From RH-AL1 sp965277735 (lineage in GTDB: Bacteria; Pseudomonadota; Alphaproteobacteria; Rhizobiales; Beijerinckiaceae): a DNA stretch of 64,000 nt. The notes beneath the pieces are model-generated. The model had not been told where the DNA came from. It saw only the letters and a list, made by a program, of their open reading frames with translations, and ran no database searches. The position numbers and the translations under genes are program-made. Below are positions 25,970 through 33,610 of this stretch, piece after piece; within the stretch, counting starts at the first letter, position 1, and the number at the start of each line of letters is the position of its first letter. The stretch is from contig CBDIDO010000003.1 of NCBI GenBank assembly GCA_965277735.1, positions 496,001-560,000 on the forward strand, in the 5' to 3' direction.

Positions 25970-26467
25970 CTAGATCGGCCAATGCGAGCCCTTGTCGAGC
26001 CGCCGTTCGTCGATCCGCACATCGCGCTTCGTGAACTTGGGAACACCGTCGGTGACGCTGAACTCGTCGTAATACTTCCCAACGAGAAAGAGCCGGCTCT
26101 CGCCGGCATCGATGTGCGAATTAGTCCCGTCGAGAAGGTTTTGATACACAGCAAAGGCACTGATGGCTTTCGCGGACTTCCCGTCGTCCGACATGTCGAC
26201 CGTGTACACCGATGTGTTGCGCCGCAACCATGAATGGTCGGTGTTGTGTTTTGGCAGCAAGCGCACGAGGCTCATCATGTCCTTGCGGGAGCCCTGAAGG
26301 TAGATCATGTCCTTCTTGATTTCAGGGCTGAAGGATTTGATCGCGTAGTGAAAGTCGTCGTCGCAGAGGTCGAGCCATTCGTCCCATCGCTGATCGTCCA
26401 GCATGAGCGTCGCACGATAGATCGTGTCGCGTACCTTGCCGGTGGGATCCGCACCGTTGGTCGACAT
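25970..26467 (-). CDS. msmB: Methanesulfonate monooxygenase beta subunit (MsmB-like)
   Basis: The 165-residue protein has the ring-hydroxylating dioxygenase beta-subunit (NTF2-like) fold, with YRATLMLDDQRWDEWLDLC at the start, then DDFHYAI, LQGSRKDMMSLVRLLP and a C-terminal FTKRDVRIDERRLDKGSHWPI. It packs against MsmA in the oxygenase and has no catalytic metal. ATG at 26467 gives the family-like start; the frame extends 14 codons further upstream. It lies between msmA and msmC. Confidence 0.87.
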   Translation of the reverse strand: MSTNGADPTGKVRDTIYRATLMLDDQRWDEWLDLCDDDFHYAIKSFSPEIKKDMIYLQGSRKDMMSLVRLLPKHNTDHSWLRRNTSVYTVDMSDDGKSAKAISAFAVYQNLLDGTNSHIDAGESRLFLVGKYYDEFSVTDGVPKFTKRDVRIDERRLDKGSHWPI

Positions 26468-26584
26468 GAGACAGTTTCCTTCCCTGGCGGCTTTCAGCCT
26501 CGCGCGCACGTGGGCCGTGCGTCGCTTTTGTTGTCAAAAAACCGAGGTGACGACGTCGATTCGTCACCTGATCAAACTCGGCGG

Positions 26585-27844
26585 CTATTCCGCCGCTGCG
26601 GCGCTGAGATGCGGGGCGTCCGCCGACCGCAGGTCGGGGTTGCTGGCGGAGCGATCCATCCAGCGGCTCCACTCCTCGTAATAATGGCGCATCCCGTTTT
26701 CGTCGTGGATCGTCTGGTTTTCCTGCCTACCATGAAGGATGCGACGCGATTCGCTGCCAGGCAGCGTGGTGGCGCCTTGACCGGTGACCCCGATCAGATC
26801 CTCGTGCAGGTTTCGCCCGAAGGGCCCCCAAATCGAATTGTGGTGATTGATGCGGGTCTGACGCTCTTCGGGCGTATCCCGCTTAAGCCCAAGGCCACGG
26901 AATTCGATCATCACCTTGTTGGGTCCGAGCGGGGTGACGATGTCGCAGCGCAGCGCCGACCCGCGCAGATTGAAGTTCATGCCCGGAAACAGATCCACCA
27001 TGTACCACTGGTTTGGCGGCAGATGCGGGAACGACAGACCGGCGCGGCTCTCGAAACCTTCGTACTGATCATAGTTGACCTCAAATGTCCCGACAGTGAC
27101 GTGGCCATGATTGAAGGCCTCGTTCTTACGCGCGAAGTAGGCTTCGTTGAACCCCGTCACCCGGTTATGGTAGTGCATGAAGTCGTGGTAGAACTCGCAA
27201 TTGGTATCGTGCCAAAGCTTGTAGTTCGTGTCCACGATAGCTTTGTGGTAGTGGAAAACCTCGAGCGGCTCGGCATCGATCGTCTTGCGCAAGGTCCCGA
27301 ACGCCTCGGACGCCCAGTCCTCTAGTGAAGCGGCGGGCTTGTCGTCCAGATTGACCCAGACGAAGCCGCCGAACTTGACCTCGCACCGCAGGCGCCGCAG
27401 GCCTACATCCTCTTTCGTCAGCCGATCCTGGAAGCCTTCCTTCTCGCGGCTGATGTAGACGCAGTTTCCCTTCATGTCGTATTGCCACGCATGAAACATG
27501 CACGTCATACGCTTGGGGTTGCCCGAAGCCTGACCCTCGAGAAAGCTGCCGGAAGGGCGTCTCTCGATCAGCATACCGCGATGCGGGCAGACGTTGAGGA
27601 AGGCGCGCACGACGTTATCGGGGCCTCGCGCGATGATGATCGGTTCGCGTGCGATCGTCACCGTACGGAAATCGTAGGGATCGGCCAGCTCGGACTCATG
27701 GCAGACCGGAATCCAGGTGTGCTTGAAGATTTTCTCGAGCTCCTCTTCGAAAATCTCCTGATCCGAATAGATCCGGCTGTCGATCCATTCGCCCTTTTGC
27801 AGCGGAGGATTGGCGAGCCATTGTTGGTGGTTTTTCGCGGCCAT
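26585..27844 (-). CDS. msmA: Methanesulfonate monooxygenase alpha subunit (MsmA-like)
   Basis: The 419-residue oxygenase has a Rieske centre formed by CPH at about 86-88 and CMFH at about 115-118. Exactly 26 residues separate the first His from the second Cys; ordinary ring-hydroxylating oxygenases have about 16-17. The C-X-H-X26-C-X2-H spacing is the published hallmark of MsmA. The mononuclear iron region reads DTNCEFYHDFMHYHNR at about 207-222, providing the Asp, Glu and two His. The enzyme converts methanesulfonate plus O2 and NADH to formaldehyde and sulfite. The length is close to that of known MsmA (about 414). It is the first gene of msmABCD and diverges from dmoA. Confidence 0.92.
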   Translation of the reverse strand: MAAKNHQQWLANPPLQKGEWIDSRIYSDQEIFEEELEKIFKHTWIPVCHESELADPYDFRTVTIAREPIIIARGPDNVVRAFLNVCPHRGMLIERRPSGSFLEGQASGNPKRMTCMFHAWQYDMKGNCVYISREKEGFQDRLTKEDVGLRRLRCEVKFGGFVWVNLDDKPAASLEDWASEAFGTLRKTIDAEPLEVFHYHKAIVDTNYKLWHDTNCEFYHDFMHYHNRVTGFNEAYFARKNEAFNHGHVTVGTFEVNYDQYEGFESRAGLSFPHLPPNQWYMVDLFPGMNFNLRGSALRCDIVTPLGPNKVMIEFRGLGLKRDTPEERQTRINHHNSIWGPFGRNLHEDLIGVTGQGATTLPGSESRRILHGRQENQTIHDENGMRHYYEEWSRWMDRSASNPDLRSADAPHLSAAAAE

Positions 27845-28279
27845 ATCAGCGTTCCTCCGTCGTATTCACATGGTCGAGCGGCGACCGTTGTGGCCGCGAA
27901 CAGAAACCGAAAGATAGCAGAAGTGGGATGGTCAAAAAGACGGCGAAGCATTGAACCATTTTATGATTGGATTGACCTGGCGAATGAAGCCCCCTCTGCT
28001 CGCTGAGCATAATCGCCTCGGCAATCCTTGCGGCGTTCCGAGAGGCTATTGGCTTTTGAGCGAACGTCGATAGCTTATCGACCGGCTAAGGCCGTCTACT
28101 TTGCGGGGCACTTGGTCCAAAGGGCGCTCCGGCGTGGACACAAAGGTCTTGACTTGCTCGAGACGTCAGTCAATCTTGTACCGATCGATACAAAGATCGG
28201 CTCGAAGCGGCTCCAGTGGTGTCTGTGACACGTTGTGTCGCGCCGAAATAAAAAACTAACAAATGAGGAGGATACACCT
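27845..28279. promoter_or_regulatory. Divergent msmA / dmoA promoter region
   Basis: This 435-base region separates the two oppositely transcribed C1-sulfur units. On the dmoA side it has a TTGACT box (28149-28154), an operator palindrome (28177-28192) and a strong GAGGAGGA ribosome site at 28265-28272. On the msmA side a GGTCG-N5-CGACC repeat at 27872-27886 lies close to the start, but no clear promoter boxes are visible. No gene is seen inside. Confidence 0.65.
28149..28192 (+). promoter_or_regulatory. dmoA promoter with palindromic operator (site 1)
   Basis: TTGACT at 28149-28154 could be the -35 box. TGTACCGATCGATACA at 28177-28192 is a 16-bp palindrome with 14 of 16 positions symmetric, placed where a repressor would cover the -10 or start point. 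Very similar sites with the same spacing precede the FMN reductase gene and the MFS gene. A TetR-type repressor, perhaps the one encoded at 39524-40147, is the likely binder (inference). Confidence 0.75.
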
Positions 28280-29722
28280 ATGGTAAAGCGGATAGTTTTG
28301 AACGCCTTCGACATGACATGCGTGAGCCACCAGTCCGCCGGGACCTGGCGGCATCCGTTGAGCCAAGCGTCGCGGTATAACGACATCGAATACTGGACGA
28401 ACATGGCGCGCGAACTCGAGCGTGGCCATTTCGACTGCCTGTTTATAGCTGACGTCGTCGGCGTCTACGACGTCTACCGGGGCTCCGCCGGAGCCGCTCT
28501 GACGGACGCCGCGCAGGTCCCCGTCAACGACCCCTTCGCCTCGCTCTCCGCGATGGCCGCGGTCACATCGAACCTCTGCTTCGGCATCACCGCGGCGGTC
28601 ACCTTCGAGCAGCCCTACATCCTCGCTCGTCGGCTCTCGACGCTCGACCACCTCTCGAAGGGTCGCATCGCCTGGAACGTCGTTTCCTCGTACCTGAACA
28701 GCGCCGCACTCAACATCGGCCTCGACAAGCAGATCGGCCACGACGAGCGCTACGACATGGCCGACGAGTACATGGACGTCATGTACAAGCTCTGGGAAGG
28801 CTCCTGGGAGGAAAGCGCCGTTCACCGCGACAAGGTGTCGGGCATCTTCACCGACTCGGCGAAGGTCCATCCGATCCGCCATGAGGGCAAGTACTTCAAG
28901 GTGCCGGGCTTCCACCTGTGCGAGCCATCGCCGCAACGGACGCCGGTGATCTTCCAGGCCGGCGCCTCGAGCCGTGGCCGCAAGTTCGCCTCGCGCCACG
29001 CCGAGGGCATGTTCATCCTGACGACCAGCATCGAGCAGTCGGCCAAGGTGACGAAGGACATCCGCGACGGCCTCGAGGAGCAGGGTCGCGCGCGCGACTC
29101 AGTGAAGATATTCACGCTTCTCACCGTTGTCACCGCGGCGACTGACGAGGCGGCGGAGCGCAAGTACCAGGAGTTCCTGGAGTACGCGAGCCCGGAGGGC
29201 ATGCTCGCCCTCTACGGTGGCTGGACCGGAATCGACTTCTCGACCTATGACCCGGACCAGCCGCTCGAGGCGCTGGAGAACGACAGCCTGCGCACGACGC
29301 TCGAATCGCTGACCGAGGGCTCGGGCCGCACCTGGACGGTGAAGGACGTGGTACGCGAGCGTTGCATCGGCGGCCTCGGCCCGGTGCTGGTCGGTGGTCC
29401 TCAGAAGGTCGCCGATCACCTGGAGCGCTGGGTCGACGAAGGCGGTATCGACGGCTTCAACCTCGCCTACGCGATCACGCCCGGAACGACCACCGATTTC
29501 ATCGACTATGTCGTGCCGGAGCTCGTTAAGCGCGGGCGCGCGCAGACCTCCTACAAGCCAGGTACATTCCGCGAGAAGCTGATCGGCACGCCGACACCCT
29601 ACACGGAGGAGTCGCACCCTGCGGCGCAGTTCCGTGGCGCCTACGAGGGCAAGGAGAGCATCGCCGACAAGACGAAGGACTCGAACTTCGACCACACCGC
29701 ACGGCGTGCTGCGGCGGAATAG
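28280..29722 (+). CDS. dmoA: Dimethylsulfide monooxygenase, flavin-dependent subunit (DmoA)
   Basis: The 480-residue luciferase-like monooxygenase starts MVKRIVLNAFDMTCVSHQSAG and keeps the pattern remembered from DmoA of Hyphomicrobium sulfonivorans along its length: WTNMARELERGHFDCLFIAD, AWNVVSSYLNSAALNIG, FQAGASSRGRKFA and RERCIGGLGPVLVGGPQKVA. DmoA uses FMNH2 and O2 to split dimethylsulfide into methanethiol and formaldehyde, with FMNH2 supplied by a separate NADH-dependent reductase (DmoB). ATG at 28280 has GAGGAGGA eight bases upstream. Length matches the family. Close relatives act on nitrilotriacetate or EDTA, but the residue pattern favours DmoA. Confidence 0.9.
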   Translation: MVKRIVLNAFDMTCVSHQSAGTWRHPLSQASRYNDIEYWTNMARELERGHFDCLFIADVVGVYDVYRGSAGAALTDAAQVPVNDPFASLSAMAAVTSNLCFGITAAVTFEQPYILARRLSTLDHLSKGRIAWNVVSSYLNSAALNIGLDKQIGHDERYDMADEYMDVMYKLWEGSWEESAVHRDKVSGIFTDSAKVHPIRHEGKYFKVPGFHLCEPSPQRTPVIFQAGASSRGRKFASRHAEGMFILTTSIEQSAKVTKDIRDGLEEQGRARDSVKIFTLLTVVTAATDEAAERKYQEFLEYASPEGMLALYGGWTGIDFSTYDPDQPLEALENDSLRTTLESLTEGSGRTWTVKDVVRERCIGGLGPVLVGGPQKVADHLERWVDEGGIDGFNLAYAITPGTTTDFIDYVVPELVKRGRAQTSYKPGTFREKLIGTPTPYTEESHPAAQFRGAYEGKESIADKTKDSNFDHTARRAAAE

Positions 29723-29767
29723 ACGGCCGCTTGGGAACGATAGCCGAGGCCTGCGTAGGTCTTGCAG

Positions 29768-29797
29768 TTGGGGCGCCCAGCCACCGGAGCGCCCCAA
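29768..29797 (+). terminator. Hairpin downstream of dmoA
   Basis: TTGGGGCGC at 29768-29776 pairs with GCGCCCCAA at 29789-29797, a perfect 9-bp stem with a 12-base loop, 46 bp after the dmoA stop. No uridine run follows, so it may be a weak or Rho-assisted terminator, or an mRNA 3'-end stabiliser. It would separate dmoA from the next unit. Confidence 0.55.
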
Positions 29798-30107
29798 CGA
29801 ATGTGTATCAGCTTGAACAGGCAGCGTCGGCGCTGCCGCAGCCGCCGAAGATCGATACAATTCCGGCGCCAATTTTGTCAGGGGCATGCGCCGCCGCTAC
29901 ACCTTCTGTCTTGGTTGAAGACAGTGACGCTGCTGCACCAGTGGAAATAAATCCGAGCTGCGTCCTCTGTCTTATGTCGCAGAAGTCAGAATAGTCCGTT
30001 TGAACGACTTGACGTGAAAGACACGCCAATCACTAGTGTGTACCGGTCAATACACTGTTCGACGACCTTTAGGTTTAGCGCCTGGCTTGTGGCTTTGGGA
30101 GCGCGGT
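29798..30107. other. Intergenic region upstream of msuE-type gene
   Basis: About 310 bases with no supported gene. The right third contains the second operator and its TTGACG box. The left part has short GC-rich repeats (GGCAGCGTCGGCGCTGCC-like) of unknown meaning. Confidence 0.5.
30009..30054 (+). promoter_or_regulatory. Promoter and operator of the msuE-soxD unit (site 2)
   Basis: TTGACG at 30009-30014 is followed by TGTACCGGTCAATACA at 30039-30054, which matches the dmoA operator at 14 of 16 positions and keeps the TGTA-N8-TACA frame. The distance between box and operator (30 bp, against 28 at dmoA) is conserved. It lies 54 bp before the ATG at 30108 and should control the nine-gene unit that follows. 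Confidence 0.72.
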
Positions 30108-30683
30108 ATGGTTTCGATGGTCAGCATCAACGGAAGCCCACGGCGCGAGTCGCGGACCGCTGTGCTCGTCGATGCCGTCGCTGCGGGCATATCCACCCGG
30201 CTGGCTGCCGAGGGTACGGCGATCTCGCAAACCCGCATCGACCTTTCGCGCTGCGCTCCAGCTCTCTTCGCCGGCCTGTTGCGTGCTGATCTGGCCGAGG
30301 CCGGCGATACGATCTGCCGCATCGTCGAGCGCGCCGATATTCTAGTCGTGGCATCTCCCGTATATCGCGCGAGCTATACAGGCCTTCTGAAGCACCTTTT
30401 CGATCTGGTCGACCGGGACGAAATGTATGGTCGAAAAGCAGTGCTTTGCGCGACGGGTGGCACGCTGCTGCACGGGCTCATGATCGAACATCAGCTGCGT
30501 CCCCTCATGGGCTTTTTCCGCATTCAGACGGTAGCCACGACGCTTTTCGCGCTCGAGGATGACGTGAATGACGGCGAAATCGTCAATGCCGCGCTGCGCG
30601 AACGGATCGCGAGAGCAACGGACGAGATGGCGGCGCTGGTCTGCGGCATCCCGCTCGGCGCCACATATCAAGCGGCCGCGTGA
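30108..30683 (+). CDS. msuE: NAD(P)H-dependent FMN reductase (MsuE/SsuE family)
   Basis: The 191-residue flavodoxin-fold reductase begins MVSMVSINGSPRRESRT with the FMN phosphate loop, then ILVVASPVYRASYTGLLKHLFDLVDRDE, the typical SsuE/MsuE active segment, and CATGGTLLHGLMIEHQLRP. It reduces FMN for a two-component monooxygenase, most likely SfnG encoded directly after it (the genes are five bases apart). It could equally be called sfnE or ssuE; the symbol is by context. ATG at 30108 is chosen for the family-like start. Confidence 0.82.
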   Translation: MVSMVSINGSPRRESRTAVLVDAVAAGISTRLAAEGTAISQTRIDLSRCAPALFAGLLRADLAEAGDTICRIVERADILVVASPVYRASYTGLLKHLFDLVDRDEMYGRKAVLCATGGTLLHGLMIEHQLRPLMGFFRIQTVATTLFALEDDVNDGEIVNAALRERIARATDEMAALVCGIPLGATYQAAA

Positions 30684-30688
30684 AAGCC

Positions 30689-31807
30689 ATGACATCTCGC
30701 CCGACACGCCACAGAATGAAGTTCGCGCATTGGGTACCCAATGTCAGCGGCGGCCTGGTCGTCAGCAAGGTGCCGCAACGCACCGACTGGACGCTCGACT
30801 ACAACGTGCGCCTCGCCCAGATCGCGGAAGAAGTCGGCTTCGAATACGCGCTGACGCAGATCCGCTTCATGGGCAGCTATGGTGCCGACTGCCAGCACGA
30901 TTCGGTAATGTTCTCCGCCGCGCTGCTCGCCAACACGCGGCGCCTCAAGGTGATCACGGCAATCTTGCCGGGCATCTTCCATCCCGGCGTCGTCGCCAAG
31001 CAGGGCGCCACTGCCGACCAGATCTTTGACGGGCGCTGGTGCATCAATGTCGTAAGCGGTTGGTACCGCGACGAGTACGACGCTTTCGGCGTGCCGTGGG
31101 TCGAGCATGACGAGCGTTACGTGCGCTCGCGCGAGTTCATCGAGATTCTGCGCGGCGCCTGGACGCAGGACGACTTTTCCTACCCCGGGAAATATTGGCA
31201 GATCAGCCATTACACGCTGAATCCAAAACCTTTGCGGCTGCCGGGCCGGCCTACACCGGAGATATTCCAGGGCGGCAATTCGAACGCAGCGCAAGAGAAC
31301 GCAGCGGCAGTCTCGGACTGGTATTTCATGAATGGCAACACGCCGGAGAAGCACAAGGCGCAGATCGACCGCGTCAACGAGAAGGCCGAGCGCACGGGGC
31401 GCAAGGGCAAGGTGCGGTTTGCCGTCAACGCCTTCGTGATCGCGCGCGACAGCGAGAGGGAGGCGAGGGACGAGCTGGAGCGGATTGTCGGCGCTGCCGA
31501 CGACGATGCCGTCTCGGGCTTTCAGGCCGCCGTCAAGGAAGCTGGCGCCTCGACCAAGGACAAGATGGGCATGTGGGTCGACTCGCAGCCACGCGACCTC
31601 GTCCAATACAACGATGGTTTTCGAACCAACCTAATCGGCACGCCGGAACAGATCGCCGACCGCATCTTCCACCTCCGCTCGCTCGGCGTGGACCTCATCC
31701 TGTGCGCGTTCCTGCACTTCCATGACGAGATCCGCTTCTTCGGCGAGCACGTTATCCCGCTCGTGCGCGAGATGGAGAGGGCTGAGCAGCTATGCGAGTC
31801 AGCTTGA
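30689..31807 (+). CDS. sfnG: FMNH2-dependent dimethylsulfone monooxygenase (SfnG)
   Basis: This luciferase-like monooxygenase shows the SfnG sequence KFAHWVPNVSGGLVVSKV at the start, FEYALTQIRFMGSYGADCQH, TAILPGIFHPGVVAKQ, INVVSGWYRDEYDAFG and the C-terminal LVQYNDGFRTNLIGTPEQIA. SfnG converts dimethylsulfone with FMNH2 and O2 to methanesulfinate and formaldehyde. Starts at 30680 (GTG, overlapping the reductase stop), 30689 and 30716 are all possible; homologues begin at the last one. It is coupled to the FMN reductase. Methanesulfinate would need oxidation to methanesulfonate before MsmABCD; no msuC homologue lies in the window. Confidence 0.88.
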   Translation: MTSRPTRHRMKFAHWVPNVSGGLVVSKVPQRTDWTLDYNVRLAQIAEEVGFEYALTQIRFMGSYGADCQHDSVMFSAALLANTRRLKVITAILPGIFHPGVVAKQGATADQIFDGRWCINVVSGWYRDEYDAFGVPWVEHDERYVRSREFIEILRGAWTQDDFSYPGKYWQISHYTLNPKPLRLPGRPTPEIFQGGNSNAAQENAAAVSDWYFMNGNTPEKHKAQIDRVNEKAERTGRKGKVRFAVNAFVIARDSEREARDELERIVGAADDDAVSGFQAAVKEAGASTKDKMGMWVDSQPRDLVQYNDGFRTNLIGTPEQIADRIFHLRSLGVDLILCAFLHFHDEIRFFGEHVIPLVREMERAEQLCESA

Positions 31808-31868
31808 TGCGCACGTCCCGCCCCTTTCCCTACGACACAGATCTCGGCGCCATGTCCTTGGGTGCGGC

Positions 31869-32993
31869 ATGAACAAGATGGATGTGATCGACGCGAGCTA
31901 CTACCTCAGCGGCGCTGCCGAGATCATCGCCGAGGCTGCGGCCGGCCGGATGGTCATCCTGGTCGATGACGAGGACCGCGAGAACGAAGGCGATCTCGTC
32001 ATTCCGGCGCAGTTTGCGACCGCTGACGTCGTGAACTTCATGGCCCGCAATGCCCGCGGGCTGATCTGCCTCGCGTTGACCGGTGACCGTGTCCGCCAGC
32101 TGGCTTTGCCGATGATGGCGCGCTCGCAGAACTCGCGGTTCGAGACCGCCTTCACCGCCTCGATCGAGGCGCGGCACGGCGTAACGACGGGAATATCCGC
32201 CGCCGACCGCGCCCGCACGATCGCCGTTGCGATAAACCCGGAGACGACGCCGGCCGACATCATCACGCCTGGCCACGTCTTTCCGCTGAGCGCGCGCGAA
32301 GGCGGCACACTGATCCGCGCCGGCCACACCGAGGCCGCGGTCGACCTCGCCCGCATCGCCGGACTGACCCCGGCCGGCGTTATCTGCGAGATCATGAATG
32401 ACGACGGCACGATGGCGCGGCTACGGGAGCTCACCGCCTTCTCGCAACTCCACAATATCAAGATGGGGACGATCGCCGACCTCATCGCCTATCGCCGCCG
32501 GACCGAGAAACTCGTCGCGCAGGTCGCGATGTCGGCGATCCACCACCCGTCCTTCGGCGAGTGGCGGATGCTCGTCTATCGCGACAGCGTCGCCGACGCT
32601 GAGCATATCGTGCTCACCAAGGGACATTTCGACGACGGCTCCGCACCGACGATGGTCAAGCTGCATTTCGCCAATGTCATCTCGGACCTGCTGCTGCGCC
32701 CGACCGAGGATCCACTCGCCGGCGCGATGTACGAGATCATGAAGGCTGGCCGCGGGGTGGTTGCGGTCATCAACGACGCGCGGCGCGACGCCGTCTCGAC
32801 GAGCATCATGACGCGCAGCCCGCACGCGCGGCCTGACGCGCGGACGCGCGACCATGGCATAGGCGCGCAGATCCTCGCCGATCTCGGCCTGCACGAGATC
32901 GTGCTGATTGGCGACGGCACGCAGACACTCGTCGGCCTCGAGGGCTACGGCATCGACGTCGTCGACGAGCTGGTGATCGAGGCCTCAGCGTGA
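31869..32993 (+). CDS. ribB: RibBA-like protein: DHBP synthase with degenerate GTP cyclohydrolase II domain
   Basis: Residues 1 to about 210 are 3,4-dihydroxy-2-butanone-4-phosphate synthase: MVILVDDEDRENEGDLVIPA carries the catalytic acidic residues, ARHGVTTGISAADRA and PGHVFPLSAREGG follow. The rest aligns with GTP cyclohydrolase II (SFGEWRMLVYRDSVADAEHI, GRGVVAVINDARRD, and GIGAQILADLGL), but the zinc-binding cysteines of the usual SECLTGDVFGSLRCDC stretch are gone; the region reads FANVISDLLLRPTED. So only the RibB activity is expected. Located between sfnG and a flavin reductase, it would raise riboflavin and FMN supply for the flavin-dependent monooxygenases. It is probably an extra copy beside a housekeeping rib set. 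Confidence 0.85.
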   Translation: MNKMDVIDASYYLSGAAEIIAEAAAGRMVILVDDEDRENEGDLVIPAQFATADVVNFMARNARGLICLALTGDRVRQLALPMMARSQNSRFETAFTASIEARHGVTTGISAADRARTIAVAINPETTPADIITPGHVFPLSAREGGTLIRAGHTEAAVDLARIAGLTPAGVICEIMNDDGTMARLRELTAFSQLHNIKMGTIADLIAYRRRTEKLVAQVAMSAIHHPSFGEWRMLVYRDSVADAEHIVLTKGHFDDGSAPTMVKLHFANVISDLLLRPTEDPLAGAMYEIMKAGRGVVAVINDARRDAVSTSIMTRSPHARPDARTRDHGIGAQILADLGLHEIVLIGDGTQTLVGLEGYGIDVVDELVIEASA

Positions 32994-33017
32994 ACGGGCA
33001 TAAGTGAAAGAAACCGC

Positions 33018-33569
33018 ATGAACGATACGCAGCATGACGAGACGATCTTCAAGCCGACACCCGCCAAGGTGAGCGAGCGCGCTCCGCTCGATGCCCAGCT
33101 CTTCAAGGCGGTGATGCGCCAGGTGGCAGGCACGGTCACGGTGATCTCGACGGCGAGCGAGCACGGGCTGCACGGCATGACGGCGACCGCAATGTGCAGC
33201 GTCTGCGCCGATCCGCCGTCGGTCCTGATCGTCGTCAACCGGACAGCGCGTACGCATCCGCATATCGACAAGAAGAAAGCGTTCACGATCAACATCCTCG
33301 GTGACCACCAGCTCGATGTGGCCGAGCTGTTCGCATCAAAATCCGACGCGCAGTTCGAGAAGATCGACCATGTTCGCATGGACGATGATTGCCCGGTCAT
33401 CACCGGTGCTGCCGGCTTCCTGCATTGCGCGGTCGACCAGCAGTTCGACGTGGGAACGCACACGATCTTCGTCGGCCACATCCTGAATGCCGGCACCAAC
33501 GAGGCGACCACACTCGTCTATCAGGACGCCAAATACGGCCACGTCGCGAGCGGTGCGGACGGAAGTTGA
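33018..33569 (+). CDS. Flavin reductase, DIM6/NTAB family (candidate DmoB)
   Basis: The 183-residue protein has the flavin-reductase-like split barrel: VAGTVTVISTASEHGLHGMTATAMCSVCADPP at about 36-67, then VNRTARTHPHIDKKKAFTIN and a C-terminal VGHILNAGTNE. Such enzymes reduce FMN with NADH and hand it to a partner monooxygenase. The cluster already has an MsuE-type reductase for SfnG, so this one is a good candidate for the DmoA partner, although it lies about 3.3 kb from dmoA. It follows ribB by 24 bases. Confidence 0.85.
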   Translation: MNDTQHDETIFKPTPAKVSERAPLDAQLFKAVMRQVAGTVTVISTASEHGLHGMTATAMCSVCADPPSVLIVVNRTARTHPHIDKKKAFTINILGDHQLDVAELFASKSDAQFEKIDHVRMDDDCPVITGAAGFLHCAVDQQFDVGTHTIFVGHILNAGTNEATTLVYQDAKYGHVASGADGS

Positions 33570-33610
33570 AGCAGAGCGGGCGATAGACCCGCCGCTAACG
33601 GGAGGAAAGA

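Noticed and set aside
26585..27844. Aromatic ring-hydroxylating dioxygenase
   Set aside because: The 26-residue Rieske spacing and the msmABCD order favour methanesulfonate monooxygenase.
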